NCBI GenBank assembly: GCA_958295755.1 | Contig: OY282367.1 | Coordinates: forward strand, 1,616,022-1,680,021 | Reading direction: 5' to 3' | Length of the DNA stretch: 64,000 nucleotides | DNA from: an uncultured Acidimicrobiales bacterium | GTDB lineage: Bacteria; Actinomycetota; Acidimicrobiia; Acidimicrobiales; Hopanoidiivorantaceae | Part shown: piece after piece, positions 39,001-42,529 of the stretch | How the letters are laid out: the number at the start of each line of letters is the position of its first letter | How positions within the stretch are numbered: position 1 is the first letter of the stretch | The notes under the pieces: generated by a model | What the model was told of the DNA's origin: nothing | Seen by the model: only the letters and a program-made list of their open reading frames with translations | Database searches by the model: none | Made by a program: the position numbers and the translations under genes

Positions 39001-41445
39001 GTTGATTTCTCAGATTATGCCTCTGATGGCAGCTACACGATCTTTTGTGGTATTCCCACTACCTCGTCGTCTCTGATTTCTATTGGTACTGCTACTGGTT
39101 GTAGTGTTGAGATTACCGCTGGTGCTTCTGTGGGTATTGCTACTGTTACACTGGCGTTTTCTTCAGATGGTGGTGCTAGCACTACGAGATCATTTACCTT
39201 CGATATAGGTGCTGCATCTAACATCGTCTTCACCGCACCCACGCTGAAGGTTGGTACTAACCGCACGAGAGTAATCAATGCGTTAGATTACGCCTCTGAC
39301 GGTAACTACACCATTACCTGCGGTGATGCGACTGCTATAGATACCACCGAGCTAAACACAGTTACGCGTGACAGCTCAGGTAATGGCTGTTCATTCACTA
39401 TCACACCTAAAGCTGTTACAGGTGCTGCTAGCTTTACTGTGCCACTTACCTCAGATGGTGGCGACACCTTAGATGCGGTATTTGCTATAACAGTAGGCCC
39501 TGCTTCTACTATTTCATACACCGCGCCTACCGGTCTGTTGACTGCGCGTAACCGCCTGTTAGTAATTGACGCTTCAAGCTATGTGTCTGAAACTGCTGGT
39601 AGTGGCTATGTGATTACTTGTGCTGATGCCACCTCTGTGCATTCCAGACTTACCTCAGTTACCCGCGATGGCTGTTCTTACACTGTTACGCCTTCAACTT
39701 CTGCCACAGCGGGCAATGCTACCTTTGGTGTTACTTTCACTTCTGATGGTGGCCATTCCCGCAGCGAGACTATAACTGTTGAGATCGGCCCTGACTCAAC
39801 TCTTAGCTACAACCCACCGGTGGGGTTGAGAGTGGGCCGTAACTTCACGCTGGTGATTGATGCTTTGGACTATGTAACGGAGAACTCTGCTTACACAGTT
39901 ACCTGTGGTGATGCTACCGGTGTGGAAGCAGCCAAACTCACCGCAACACGCACCACATCAGGAAACGGTTGCTCATTTACTATAGACCCCACAGATACTT
40001 TGGCTGTGAGTTTGCAAGGCAATACTTCCTTTGTTGTGCCCATTACCTCAACAGGCAACAACAACCTCTCAGCTACCTTCAACATATACATCGGCCCCGA
40101 TTCAGATATCACCTTCACCGCGCCAGAGGCAATAACTGTCGGCCGTAACCGCACTATAGCCATCAACGCGCTAGAGCACATAGTTGAAGATGCTGCCTTT
40201 GCGGTTACTTGTGGTGATGCTACCGGTGTTGACAACACGAAACTCACCTCTGTTACACACACCGGTTCTAGTTGTGTGTTTATAGTAGATCCGATAGACA
40301 CACTAACTAGTGCCGACCAGGGTGATACTACTTTCACTGTGGCTTTCACTTCCAATGGTGGAGACACAGCTACAGGCACATTTACTGTAAATATCGGCCC
40401 GGATTCTAATATTGTCTTTACCCCGCCACAGCCGAACTTCTCGCTACTAGCTAGAACTTCAGCTGTCTTCGATCTTGGTGCTCTAGCAACAGACGGGGAC
40501 TACACCATAGCTTGCGGCCAGATAAATGCCCTAGACACCGCGAGGCTGTTTTCTGTAACCCCCACTACAGGCTGTAGCTATCAGATAAGAGCCACCTCAA
40601 CGCAGGGGCTTGCTACTTTCAATATCACCTACACCTCCACGGGCGGTCACAGCTACACAGCCCAAATCGGTATAACCATCCAACCTAACTTCATAGCACC
40701 ACCAACCAGACCATCCCCAACCCCAACCCCAACCACCACCACAACAACCACGACTACGACTACTATTCCTGGGGAATCAACAACCACAACTGATCCCACC
40801 GCTACTACCACCACGCTAGAACCCGACATACCTGGCCCAAGATGGAACACACTAACCGTAGCTAGAGGTGGTATCACAGCTAGGGAAATCAGAAACACAC
40901 TAGGCATTACCTCTAACTACGCCATCTACGCCTGGAACACACGCACACAAACCTGGACAAGAGTTACCCTGTTCTCCCCAAGACTAACTGAGGGCACAAT
41001 AGTGTCCTTCCGCACCGACACAGCCCCCAACCCAGACCAACTAGACGACCTCAACCTAGGCAGCGGCTCCGACACCGCAAGCCTAGACCGGGGCTGGAAC
41101 CTCATCAACATACCCAGAGTCATCACCCGCGAAGAATCTGACACATTCTTCTTCGATGACACCCTCATAGACTGCGAAAACCTCCAAGGCATAACAGCTG
41201 TAGCCAACTACAACCCACGCAGCCGAAGGTGGTCACTCTGGTTACCATGTCACCCACGAACCCAAACCCGCCTCACCACAGGTGAAAACCCACCATACCA
41301 ACCACTCACCCAAATCACCCCAGGCGACACCACCTACATCTACACCAGCACCAGACAAACCATAAACATCGAATGGAACCCCCGAACCCAAACCTACCAA
41401 CCCGAAACCACAACCCTAAACCCACCCATAATAACCCTCAACTAG
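15025..41445 (+). CDS. Giant secreted modular LRR and beta-repeat protein 4 (8806 aa)
   Basis: One uninterrupted frame of 26.4 kb encodes a protein of roughly 0.9 MDa by length. It begins with a Sec signal peptide (RRAF, hydrophobic core, NPVAAQN), then a Gly/Asp/Gln/Glu-rich segment (about residues 42-92), a Thr/Ser-rich linker, and an acidic E/V/Q-rich stretch. The body alternates 12 LRR modules with about 50 beta repeats of 85-100 residues, each with two Cys. The beta repeats end near 40680. A second Thr-rich linker follows, then a C-terminal domain of about 200 residues with two related halves (AIYAWNTRTQTW and AVANYNPRSRRW) and GWNLINIP, resembling the W-rich terminal domains of bacterial surface proteins. 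No sortase motif or terminal membrane helix is seen, so it may be secreted or held non-covalently. AGGAG supports the start. Extended adhesion or cell-cell contact is the likely role (inferred). Confidence 0.88.
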   Translation: MPASTSYSAAPFRRAFIAFVSVALFATVLFAATTNPVAAQNGGEGQVQGEGNVQGGGDGSEGQGGDGQDGQEGGDGQGGQEGGDGQDGGESPANHLSTTTSTTTTTSTTTTVPSTTTTSTTTPVLDPSVEVVEPVEPEVEQQQQNVAGTIPEQLSASSCTDGTFVDLTANPRVTGANNDLAEDCIALVAIHNHWATRANQNMPSDYFLRSWGTGRVGTWPALTLAEVNGAQRVTGISIGSPPRQSRRVPGSLRFNGISGSLPAAIGDLTALTSLSITYNRISGQLPSEITNLTSLQTLDLSSNRISSLLPSNIGNMVALTTLDLTTNQISGSIPSSIGSLSSLTKLSLGNNQLSGAIPTGIGSLTSLTTLELNNNLLTGAIPAGIGSLTSLTQLQLNNNQLTGAIPTGIGSLTSLTQLRLNNNRLTGAIPTQFSALTSLVDLYLNDNRLSGSIPAAISTIKTSGALTRLAICNNKLTGSVPSALRSGITLEDYPRSSGFQTVQCQGTALAVLSNTGCTDGTYFRLSSNPRVTGANNDLAEDCIALVAAYNSWRTATENQILTQSHPLRTWGVGGTRRLDIGAGWSGVTVSNNRVTGINFKDFDLSGTIPATLSDLTALTNLDLSTNRLSGTIPTTFGSLTKLTNNLSLEDNQLTGTIPTELGSLVLLKNLNLASNGLTGTIPTELSTMAALQSLDISGNQIWGSVPTSLSSLSNLAMLHINNNLMSGVIPVQLANIASSANGKLGVLALCGNYFVRALPPSLYTSPVKLVDYPTSSGYDPVACQNSGNPPSPAPTPAALPTSDIQFSAPSGLEISQNNYFTINAGSYVSDGRYFITCADATNVTANLTVTRTGCSFRLLTSSNSGTFSFTVPYTSSGGDTHNGVISVTATASHTINFTAPTGLTTELGQDITINAASYATISNGAWTLSCGDATNTANINAIKRNGCSYTITPTQTQGTATFTVPYTSSGGASTTGTISFSVGTPSNIIYTAPSGLSVATSGVITIDASGYVSDGAFIISCGTVTQSHSLISSISANGCSYEVTAGATAGTATFTVPYTSTGGDTHNGVISLVIGAVPTLAATGCTDGTFVDTTANPRVTGANNDLVEDCQALVAAQNLWAGVAANSNLGFIRTWGTGTPAQQKVDRWQGITVTSGRVTGLDISDSNISGAIPTQLGNLTSLTSLALDNNSLTGTIPTQLGNLTSLTSLVLSVNSLTGAIPTELGNLTNLTWLALHNNNISGAIPTQLGNLTRLTSLALDNNSLTGAIPTELGSLVALISLHLNNNNLTGSVPAQIGTITTLTVLSICSNQLTGALPSALRTGVTLTNYRTSDGYDPIACQNAVSDIVFDLAGDLFVTSGVAKVFNVGAYVSDSSFTVSCGDATSLSGNLVSVTRASGTCDFTVTSNASIQGDASFDVAFTSSGSDTLSGTVSFKIFRVLVASGCTDGSYVDLAANPRVSGANNDLVEDCEALVAAQRSWASEAGNFAISDSHPIRTWGYDSDGGVAKIYTFTGVTWNGVTVSGDRVVGLSFADISGVGMAGSIPAELGDLSALVTLDLSGNLLAGSIPADLGDLANLERLDLSDNVLSGAIPAGLASLAPSTGSLTYLGLCSNYLTGNVPTALRPMFAASVSSPVYVPIGCQYTDTSSTTAIALLSATGCTDGTFVNTTTNPRVTGANNDLVEDCEALVAIQNQWAQIAANNNLSAMNPLRDWGTGSTPAEKLIGSWTGVSVSGGRVTGITTETATTGPGISGTIPSEIGNLTALFSLTLSDNRLTGSIPSQIGNLTSLSILYITNNQLSGSIPAQIGSLTNLEDLDLSFNQLSGSIPTEIGDAESLTYLYLYNNRLTGSIPTTLSSLTFLEDLDLSNNQLSGAIPTELGDATGLIALDISNNQLSGAIPTEIGDLTLMDDLDLSNNRLTGSIPTQLGNLEDLTILHLNNNLLQGAIPAAIADLASSYSLGTLSICGNQLTGDLPTALRTGVTLTSYPTADGYTPIACQNPVSNIVFTPPNITIPAAATYGMSADGYVTDGSFTITCSDATAVSSKFSSVTRTAGTCDFTIVAKPSSVGAASFTITYTSSGGDTHNQVISLTITNISYTAPTDLYILLGGTLTIDASSYASYGGYTVTCGAAKDLHTNIMSVTRADATNKPCEYTITLKATATVGDTTFTIPYTSSSLATIDAVVPLTISNLIYTAPTNLYISAGATKTFDFSAYASAGANTVSCSDATGVDSSKLSSVVRTGCSFRITAASSLGDTSFTVPFASSNGGSLNGVASVRVIAAAGAIPEQLSDVGCTDGTFVDLTANPRVAGANNDLAEDCVALVAIHNHWATRANQNMPNDYLLRLWGVGRVGTWPALTLTEVNGAQRVTGISIGSPPRRRPGSLRFNGISGSLPAAIGDLTALVSLSIVNNRISGQLPSEITNLTSLQTLDLSLNGRISSPLPSNIGDMVALTTLDLTSNQISGAIPSSIGSLTSLTKLSLGNNQLTGKIPTGVGSLGSLTTLELNNNELTGAIPTGIGSLTSLTQLQLNNNQLTGTIPTGIGSLTSLTLLRLNNNRLTGAIPAEFSTLTSLVGLYLNDNRLSGSIPAAIGTIKTSGALTRLAICDNKLTGSVPSALRSGITLEGYPRSSGFDPVQCQGTALPVLSNTGCTDGTYFRLSSNPRVAGANNDLAEDCIALVAAYNSWRTATENQILTQSHPLRTWGVGGTRRMDIGDGWSGVTVSNNRVTGINFKDFDLGGTIPATLSDLTALTNLDLSINSLSGTIPTTFGSLTQLTGNLSLKDNQLTGTIPVELGSLVLLKNLNLASNQLTGTIPTEISTMAALQSLDISGNQIWGSVPTSLSSLSNLAMLHINNNLMSGVIPVQLANIASSANGKLGVLALCGNYFVRALPPSLYTSPVKLVDYPTASGYNPVACQNTGNPPSPAPTPAALPTSDIQFSAPSGLEISQENARTINAGSYVSDGRYFITCADAITITTNLAVTRTGCYFRLYTPLNTGTYTFTVPYTSSGGDTHNGVISVAAAAYHTINFTAPTGLAVGLGQDITINAASYATVSNGGWTLSCGDATNTANINAIQRNGCSYTITPTQTQGTATFTVPYTSSGGATTTGTISFAIGATSSNIVFNAPDDLSVAAGRSLVFDASGYASDGSHTITCADATGSLPSGVSVTRNGCTFTVTATSSAATGPATFVVPFSSTGGATLDATFSVDVGATSNITFTAPSGGLSIPVGQLRNFSVASYATDGDYTVSCRFADASRHALLASVANTGCDFTVRAGSIAGSATLSVIYNSSGGDEVTGVIPITVTSTSSLTFTAPSALNVRIGQTIGINARLYASDGANAVACDVATGVVGGITVQSPVGCSYRVTAGNTVGTASFVVPYTSTSGRTLNGRIDINILGALSDIDFTAPTGLTVAPRGVITIDASAYASSAYSVSCGTTQSTGHSVNIVQDGCSLEVTAGPLFQPFTQGFATITVPYTNSEGGSQSGQISLEIAAAVPTLSATGCTDGTYVDLTANPRVTGANNDLVEDCQALVAAQNQWAGVAANGDLRSPYFIRSWGTGTPEQQKIANWEGVTVTSGRVTELEIDNIGEEDGISGTIPTEIGNLTALTSLDISYNQLTGAIPTQIGTLTALTDLDLSGNSLTGAIPTQIGSLTALTSLDLSANQLSGAIPTQIGLLTSLTELSLGSNDLSGAIPTQIGSLSSLTDLYLGGNRLTGSVPTAIGAITTLTTLSICLNQLTGDLPTALRTGVTLLGYPTADGYTPIACQNAVSNIVVSAPSSIAVAVSSSITVDFSDYATDGSYTITCGTPTTTSSLITIGTPNGCSVAITSGASAGSASVSVVFTSTGGATATGSFTFTVGAASNIVFTAPTGLKVGTNRTRVINVLDYATDGSHTITCADATSIDTTELMSVARDSSGDGCSFTITPKAVQGTATFTVPLTSAGGDTENAIFTIEVGPASTVTYSAPTGLFVARNRTLDIDASGYASDSGSGYVVSCSDASAVHSRLTSVARTANSCSYTVTPSATATSGNATFTVTFTSDGGHSVDGVITVEIGTDSTITYNAPDDLSVAAGRSLVIDASGYVSDGSYTITCADATGSLPSGVSVTRDGCTFTVTATSSATAGATSFVVPFSSTGGHTLDATFSVTVGVASSIVFTAPSGGLSIPVGNSRNYDVSGYATDGDYTISCRFTDSSRHALIASVANTDCDFTVRAGNTAGSATLSVIYNSSGGDEVTGVIPVTVTSSSSLTFTAPSALNVRIGQTIGINARLYASDGANAVSCGVATGVVGGITVQSPVGCSYRVTAGNTVGTASFVVPYTSSSGRTLNGRIDINILGASSDIDFTAPTGLTVAASGVITIDASGYVSDGPFSISCGTVTQSHSLISSIFGDGCSYEVTVGATAGTATFTVPYTSTGGDTQNGVISLVIGAVPTLAAAGCTDGTFVDTTANPRVTGANNDLVEDCQALVAAQNLWAGVAANGDLLTPYFIRSWGTGTPEQQKIANWEGVTVTSGRVTELAIDNFGEEEGISGTIPTEIGNLTALTSLDISYNQLTGAIPTQIGTLTALTYLDLSGNSLTGAIPTQIGSLTSLTSLDLSGNQLTGAIPTQIGSLTSLTQLSLGSNQLTGAIPNQLGSLTSLVQLYLGGNRLTGSVPTQIGAITTLDTLSICNNQLTGDLPTALRTGVTLLGYPIADGYTPIACQSAVSNIVFTAPTGLKIGRNLTLEIDASDHITEDSSYTVSCGDATNVDSTRLTSVTRTADTCTFTVDPIDTLVSGSQGDATFTVAFTSTGGTTASGTFTVNVGPDSSITVSAPSSIAIAASSSRTVDFSDYASDGSYTITCATPMTASSLITIGTPNGCSVSVTSGATAGQATVTVVYTSDGGATATGSFTFDAASVSNIVFSAPTGLKVGTNRTRVINVLDYASDGGRTITCADATSIDTTELQSVTRDSSGDGCSFTITPKAVQGTATFTVPLTSSGGDTENAVFSIEVGPASTVTYTAPSGLSVGRNRTLDIDASGYASDSGSGYVVSCSDATSLHSRLTSVTRAANSCSYTVTPSATATSGNATFTVTFTSDGGHSVDGVITVEIGTDSTITYNAPDDLSVAAGRSLVFDASGYVSETASSGYVISCGDATGSLPAGVSVARDGCVFTVTATSSAAAGPASFVVPFSSTGGHTLDATFSVDVGAASSIVFTAPSAGVSIPVGNFRNFSVASYASDGDYTVSCRFADSSRHALIASVANTGCDFTVRAGSVAGSATLSVIYNSSGGDEVTGVIAITVASTSSLTFTAPSALNVRIGQTIGINARLYASDGANAVACDVATGVTGGITVESPVGCSYRVTAGNAKGTASFVVPYASSSGSTLNGRIDINILGALSDIDFTAPIGLNVAPRGVITIDASAYASSAFSVSCGTPVSVSTLISSINEDGDCSYEVTVLNVTGMASFWVPYTNSEGGSQSGRIGIFVAAVQTLAATGCTDGTFVDLTANPRVTGANNDLVEDCQALVAAQNQWAGVAANNDLRSTYFIRSWGTGTPEQQKVANWEGVTVTSGRVTELEIDNTGEEDGISGAIPTEIGNLNALTSLDISYHQLSGSIPTQIGTLTALTSLDLSGNSLTGAIPTQIGSLTALTSLDLSSNQLSGSIPTQIGSLTSLTELSLGSNQLTGAIPTQLGSLSSLTGLYLGGNMLTGSVPTAIGTITTLTTLSICNNHLSGDLPSALRTGVTLLGYPTADGYTPVACQTSSIVFDLAGDLFVISGVAKVFGVGSYVSDSSNTVTCGDATSLSGNLASVVRASGTCDFTVTSNASGQGNASFRVLFTSSGGSTLSGTVSFKIFRILAASGCTDGSFVDTTANPRVTGANNDLVEDCQALVAAQRSWAIEADNFAISASHPIRTWGYDSGGTATKIDTWTGVTVSSNRVTGLSVVDVSGVDMSGTIPAELGDLSALVTLDLSGNVLSGSIPAELGDLSNLETLDLSENVLSGSIPAGLASLAPATGSLTELGICYNYLTGNLPTALRPIFGLSSTTYPVYEPVGCQNSRTPSNIVLLSATGCTDGTFVNTTTNPRVSGSNNDLVEDCQALVAIQNRLAQITANDNLGATHPLRTWGTGATPANKLIGSWSGVTVSGGRVTRLNLHRSSGFRFYGSIPAEIGSLTSLTNLDLNFNRLSSAIPTEIGNLTSLTNLDLSSNNWLSGAIPTQIGNLTSLTNLELDRNRLSGAIPTEIGSLTSLTNLDLNNNQLSGAIPTQIGSLTSLTNLDLNNNQLSGAIPTQIGSLTSLTNLDLNNNQLSGAIPTQIGSLTSLTDLQLFRNQLSGAIPTQIGSLTSLTDLQLFRNQLSGAIPTQIGNLTSLTRLDLSANQLSGAIPTEIGSLTSLTRLNLSSNRLSGAIPTQIGSLTLLIQLQLHQNRLYGPIPTEIGNLNSLTSLRLANNRLTGSVPAVIGTNTPIRQLSICNNQLTGDLPSALRTGVTLFGYPTADGYTPIACQNAVSNIVVSPPSAIPVAASRSRTIDFSDYASDAGGYTVSCGTPTTSSSLITIGTPTGCSVAITAGASTGTATVSVVYTSDGGDTATGSFSFDVGAASNIVFTAPTGLKVATNRTRVINVLDHATDGGYTITCGTATAIDTVELQSVVRITSGDGCSFTIMPKAVQGTAGFTVPLTSDGGDTENAVFAIEVGPASTLSYSPPSGLSVARNRTLVIDALDQITEDAAYVVSCSDASGVDATKFTAVRTTSGNGCTFTVDPVDTLTPSNQGDVTFTVTFTSSGGTDSASSIEGTFTVNIGSDSTITYSAPPTLKVGRNFTLVIDVLDYASEVSSSGYTISCGDATGVDNTKLTSVSHTGSSCTFTVDPIDTLASGSQGDTTFAVPLTSTGGDTASATFTVNIGPDSAIVVDSSSSIALAASRSRTIDFSDYASDGSYTISCGTPTTSSSLITIASPTGCSVAITSGVSTGQATVSVAFTSDGGATATGSFTFDVGAASNIVFSAPTGLKVGTNRTRLINVLDYATDGGYTITCGTATAIDTTELNTVVRDSSGDGCSFTITPKAVQGTAGFTVPLTSDGGDTENAVFSIEVGPASTITYTAPTGLLVGRNRNLNIDASGYVSEAGSGYVISCSDATSLHARLSSVARAANSCSYTITPDRAATAGNATFTVTFTSDGGHSVDGTITVEIGPDSTITYSAPSGLNIGRNLTLEIDVTAHATEANPSSYSISCGDATGVDTTRLVGVTHTGSSCTFTVDPIDTLAIGLQGATTFAVPVSSTGGATASASFTVNIGPDSSITVSPPSAIAVAASRSRTVDFSSYATDAGGYTISCGTPTTASSLITIGTPTGCSVAITSGSSMGTATVSVAFTSDGGATATGSFSFDVGAASNIVFTAPTGLKVATNRTRVINVLDHATDGGYTITCGTATSIDTTELQSVTRITSGAGCSFTITPKNVQGAASFTVPLTSDGGDTENAVFAIEVGPASTLRYSPPSGLSVARNRTLSIDALDQITEDAAYTVTCADASGVDTSKFTATRTTTGDGCTFTVDPVDSLTPTNQNVTFTVTFTSSAGTGSASSIEGTFTVNIGPDSTITYTAPTGLKVGRNRTLVIDALDHVTESSAYTVSCGDATGVDNTKLTGVTRSSCTFTVDPIDTLASGSQGDTTFTVPLSSTGGHTLDATFTVNIGPDSTISYSGPTGLLVGRNQTLEIDASGYVSETAGSGYVISCGDAASLHSRLASVVRAADSCSYTITPYVFASAGDATFSVTFTSDGGDTRSETITVEIGPNSTISYSAPTLMVGRNRTLVIDVLDHITENAAYTVSCGDATGVDNTKLTSVSHTGSSCTFTVDPIDALASGSQGDTSFTVPLTSTGGHTRDATFTVNVGPDSTITYSAPTLKVGRNRTFVIDVLSYVTEANPSNYVISCGDATSVDTTRLVSVSQSGSSCTFTVDPINTLASSLQGDASFTVPVSSTGGHSIDAVFTVDVGADSVIVVSAPSAIGIPASSARTVDFSDYASDGSYTIFCGIPTTSSSLISIGTATGCSVEITAGASVGIATVTLAFSSDGGASTTRSFTFDIGAASNIVFTAPTLKVGTNRTRVINALDYASDGNYTITCGDATAIDTTELNTVTRDSSGNGCSFTITPKAVTGAASFTVPLTSDGGDTLDAVFAITVGPASTISYTAPTGLLTARNRLLVIDASSYVSETAGSGYVITCADATSVHSRLTSVTRDGCSYTVTPSTSATAGNATFGVTFTSDGGHSRSETITVEIGPDSTLSYNPPVGLRVGRNFTLVIDALDYVTENSAYTVTCGDATGVEAAKLTATRTTSGNGCSFTIDPTDTLAVSLQGNTSFVVPITSTGNNNLSATFNIYIGPDSDITFTAPEAITVGRNRTIAINALEHIVEDAAFAVTCGDATGVDNTKLTSVTHTGSSCVFIVDPIDTLTSADQGDTTFTVAFTSNGGDTATGTFTVNIGPDSNIVFTPPQPNFSLLARTSAVFDLGALATDGDYTIACGQINALDTARLFSVTPTTGCSYQIRATSTQGLATFNITYTSTGGHSYTAQIGITIQPNFIAPPTRPSPTPTPTTTTTTTTTTTIPGESTTTTDPTATTTTLEPDIPGPRWNTLTVARGGITAREIRNTLGITSNYAIYAWNTRTQTWTRVTLFSPRLTEGTIVSFRTDTAPNPDQLDDLNLGSGSDTASLDRGWNLINIPRVITREESDTFFFDDTLIDCENLQGITAVANYNPRSRRWSLWLPCHPRTQTRLTTGENPPYQPLTQITPGDTTYIYTSTRQTINIEWNPRTQTYQPETTTLNPPIITLN
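15499..17373 (+). repeat. LRR modules A and B of giant protein 4
   Basis: Module A (15499-16536) and module B (16573-17373) lie back to back. Each is bounded by an N-cap Cys (CTDGT) and a C-cap Cys (CQ). Both lack the usual WGTGTPxQQK segment of the other modules and have their own variants (VGTWPALTL; GVGGTRRLDI). The pair, with the two following beta repeats, is duplicated at 21910 onward. Confidence 0.85.
18277..19044 (+). repeat. LRR module C of giant protein 4
   Basis: It is a CTDGTFVD-capped module with plant-type 24-residue LRRs (IPTQLGNLTSLTSLALDNN) and the C-cap ICSNQLTGALPSALRTG ending in IACQ. Confidence 0.85.
19357..21021 (+). repeat. LRR modules D and E of giant protein 4
   Basis: D (19357-19950) is a short module with few repeats and an unusual C-cap (TALRP). 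E (20005-21021) is long. The order beta repeat (FDLAGDLFV), short module, long module recurs at 32250-34476 as units K and L. Confidence 0.83.
21910..23778 (+). repeat. LRR modules F and G of giant protein 4 (duplicate of A and B)
   Basis: F (21910-22941) and G (22978-23778) match A and B almost residue for residue, including the distinctive HNHWATRANQNMP and GVGGTRR segments. With flanking beta repeats the duplicated block is about 2.5 kb. Confidence 0.85.
24391..26328 (+). repeat. Superunit copy 1: four beta repeats plus LRR module H
   Basis: The order is beta repeats opening APDDLSVAAG, APSGGLSIPVG, APSALNVRIG and APTGLTVAPR, then LRR module H (25540-26328). The same order, near 1.94 kb, recurs twice downstream. 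A related order (GGLSIP, NLAVRIDQ, GLSVP, LRR) occurs in giant genes 2 and 3. Confidence 0.83.
27201..29130 (+). repeat. Superunit copy 2: four beta repeats plus LRR module I
   Basis: This is the second copy of the about 1.94 kb unit; LRR module I spans 28342-29130. DNA and protein are closely similar to copies 1 and 3 throughout. Confidence 0.83.
30303..32244 (+). repeat. Superunit copy 3: four beta repeats plus LRR module J
   Basis: This is the third copy; LRR module J spans 31456-32244. The fourth beta repeat of this copy shares the NSEGGSQSG variant with copy 1 but not copy 2, so recombination among copies is likely. Confidence 0.83.
32551..34476 (+). repeat. LRR modules K and L of giant protein 4
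   Basis: K (32551-33132) is the short-type module matching D. L (33181-34476) is the longest LRR module in the window and contains the 72-bp tandem array. Confidence 0.83.
33463..34329 (+). repeat. 72-bp tandem LRR array, 12 units
   Basis: Unit starts are at 33463, 33535, 33610, 33682, 33754, 33826, 33898, 33970, 34042, 34114, 34186 and 34258; the period is 72 except one unit of 75 that adds a codon. Units 33754 and 33826 are identical, as are 33898 and 33970. Each encodes a 24-residue plant-type LRR (IPTQIGSLTSLTNLDLN and NNQLSGA). It is expandable without a frameshift. Confidence 0.92.
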
Positions 41446-41475
41446 AATTGAACGAAGGCAACAGAAAGAGAGATA

Positions 41476-42465
41476 GTGGCTGCCATATGTGCAAACGGGG
41501 AAATCATCTTCGGAATGCAGCTTCCCATCCAAACCTTAACTCGCACCCTTCGGGCCGACTGGGAACCTGACGCCTCAACAGAAGATCTGATAGCCATTGC
41601 CCAGAACTGCGAATCTGCTGGATTTGGTTTTGTGGGCGTATGTGACCATATCGCAATCCCTGATGACGACTACTCCGCTCGTATGTCAACCACATGGTAT
41701 GACACGGTAGCAACTCTCTCTTTTCTAGCTGCTCATACCTCCACTATCCGACTGCTCTCGGTGGTATGGATAGCCGCTTACCGCCACCCGCTGCAAACAG
41801 CCAAATCATTTGCTACTTTGGATCACCTCTCAGGAGGAAGAGCCATACTAGGGGTAGGAGCCGGCCATGTAGCTGGAGAATTCAAGGCGATGGGGGTAGA
41901 TTTCTCACGTCGAGGTGCCATCCTCAACGAATGTATAGACGGAGTGCGGGCAGCCTTGGCTGGAACAGCACCCGGTGGAGAAGCCAACGAACCGGGCTAT
42001 TCGTCATTTTCAGGAGAGTTCTACGAGTGGGATAGTTGCGGAGTAGGCCCAAAACCACAGCAAGGCGAGGTTCCCATCTGGATAGGCGGCACCACACCGC
42101 CAGCCTTTCGCCGAGTAGGAACCAGAGGCGACGGTTGGATCCCTATGGGCACGCCCAAAGAGCACATCCCGGCCGTCATAGAAACAATCCGCGAAGCAGC
42201 TGTTGCCGCTGGCCGAGATGACACCTCTTTTGACATCGGCCATATGCCCGGCATGCTGTATGTGGGCGAACCGCCCGATGAGCTAGCCCCCGTCACTTCC
42301 CTCAGCGGCACTCCTGAAAACATAGCCGAGGAACTTCTAAGTGCCTGCGAGCTTGGCGCAAATGTGTTACACCTTCGCTTTTCTAGCCGCTCTCTTTCGG
42401 AATTTCAAGAACAGATAGCCGCCTTCGGTCAACAAGTTGCTCCGCTGTTGCAGAAGTCGCACTAA
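41476..42465 (+). CDS. LLM-class F420-dependent oxidoreductase
   Basis: A 329-residue protein of the bacterial luciferase-like TIM-barrel superfamily, probably using coenzyme F420 to oxidise or reduce a small organic substrate in the cytosol. The N-terminal strand FGMQLPIQ, the segment SAGFGFVGVCDHIAIP, the long helix-strand HPLQTAKSFATLDHLSGGRAILGVGAGH, and VPIWIGG are typical of the family. The GTG start (preceded by AAAGAGAG) is chosen because an internal ATG at 41515 would cut the first barrel strand. It starts 30 bases after the giant gene stop. The substrate cannot be told from sequence. Confidence 0.82.
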   Translation: MAAICANGEIIFGMQLPIQTLTRTLRADWEPDASTEDLIAIAQNCESAGFGFVGVCDHIAIPDDDYSARMSTTWYDTVATLSFLAAHTSTIRLLSVVWIAAYRHPLQTAKSFATLDHLSGGRAILGVGAGHVAGEFKAMGVDFSRRGAILNECIDGVRAALAGTAPGGEANEPGYSSFSGEFYEWDSCGVGPKPQQGEVPIWIGGTTPPAFRRVGTRGDGWIPMGTPKEHIPAVIETIREAAVAAGRDDTSFDIGHMPGMLYVGEPPDELAPVTSLSGTPENIAEELLSACELGANVLHLRFSSRSLSEFQEQIAAFGQQVAPLLQKSH

Positions 42466-42513
42466 TTTGCTAACAGATAACAGCCCCAAATTTGCTAACA
42501 GCTAACAGCATGC
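42464..42513 (+). repeat. Tandem repeat, period 25, two copies
   Basis: AATTTGCTAACAG recurs at 42464 and 42489 with ATAACAGC or CTAACAGC after it. The repeat includes the stop codon of the oxidoreductase gene and fills most of the spacer. Confidence 0.8.
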
Positions 42514-42529
42514 GATAACCTGAAAGCAA

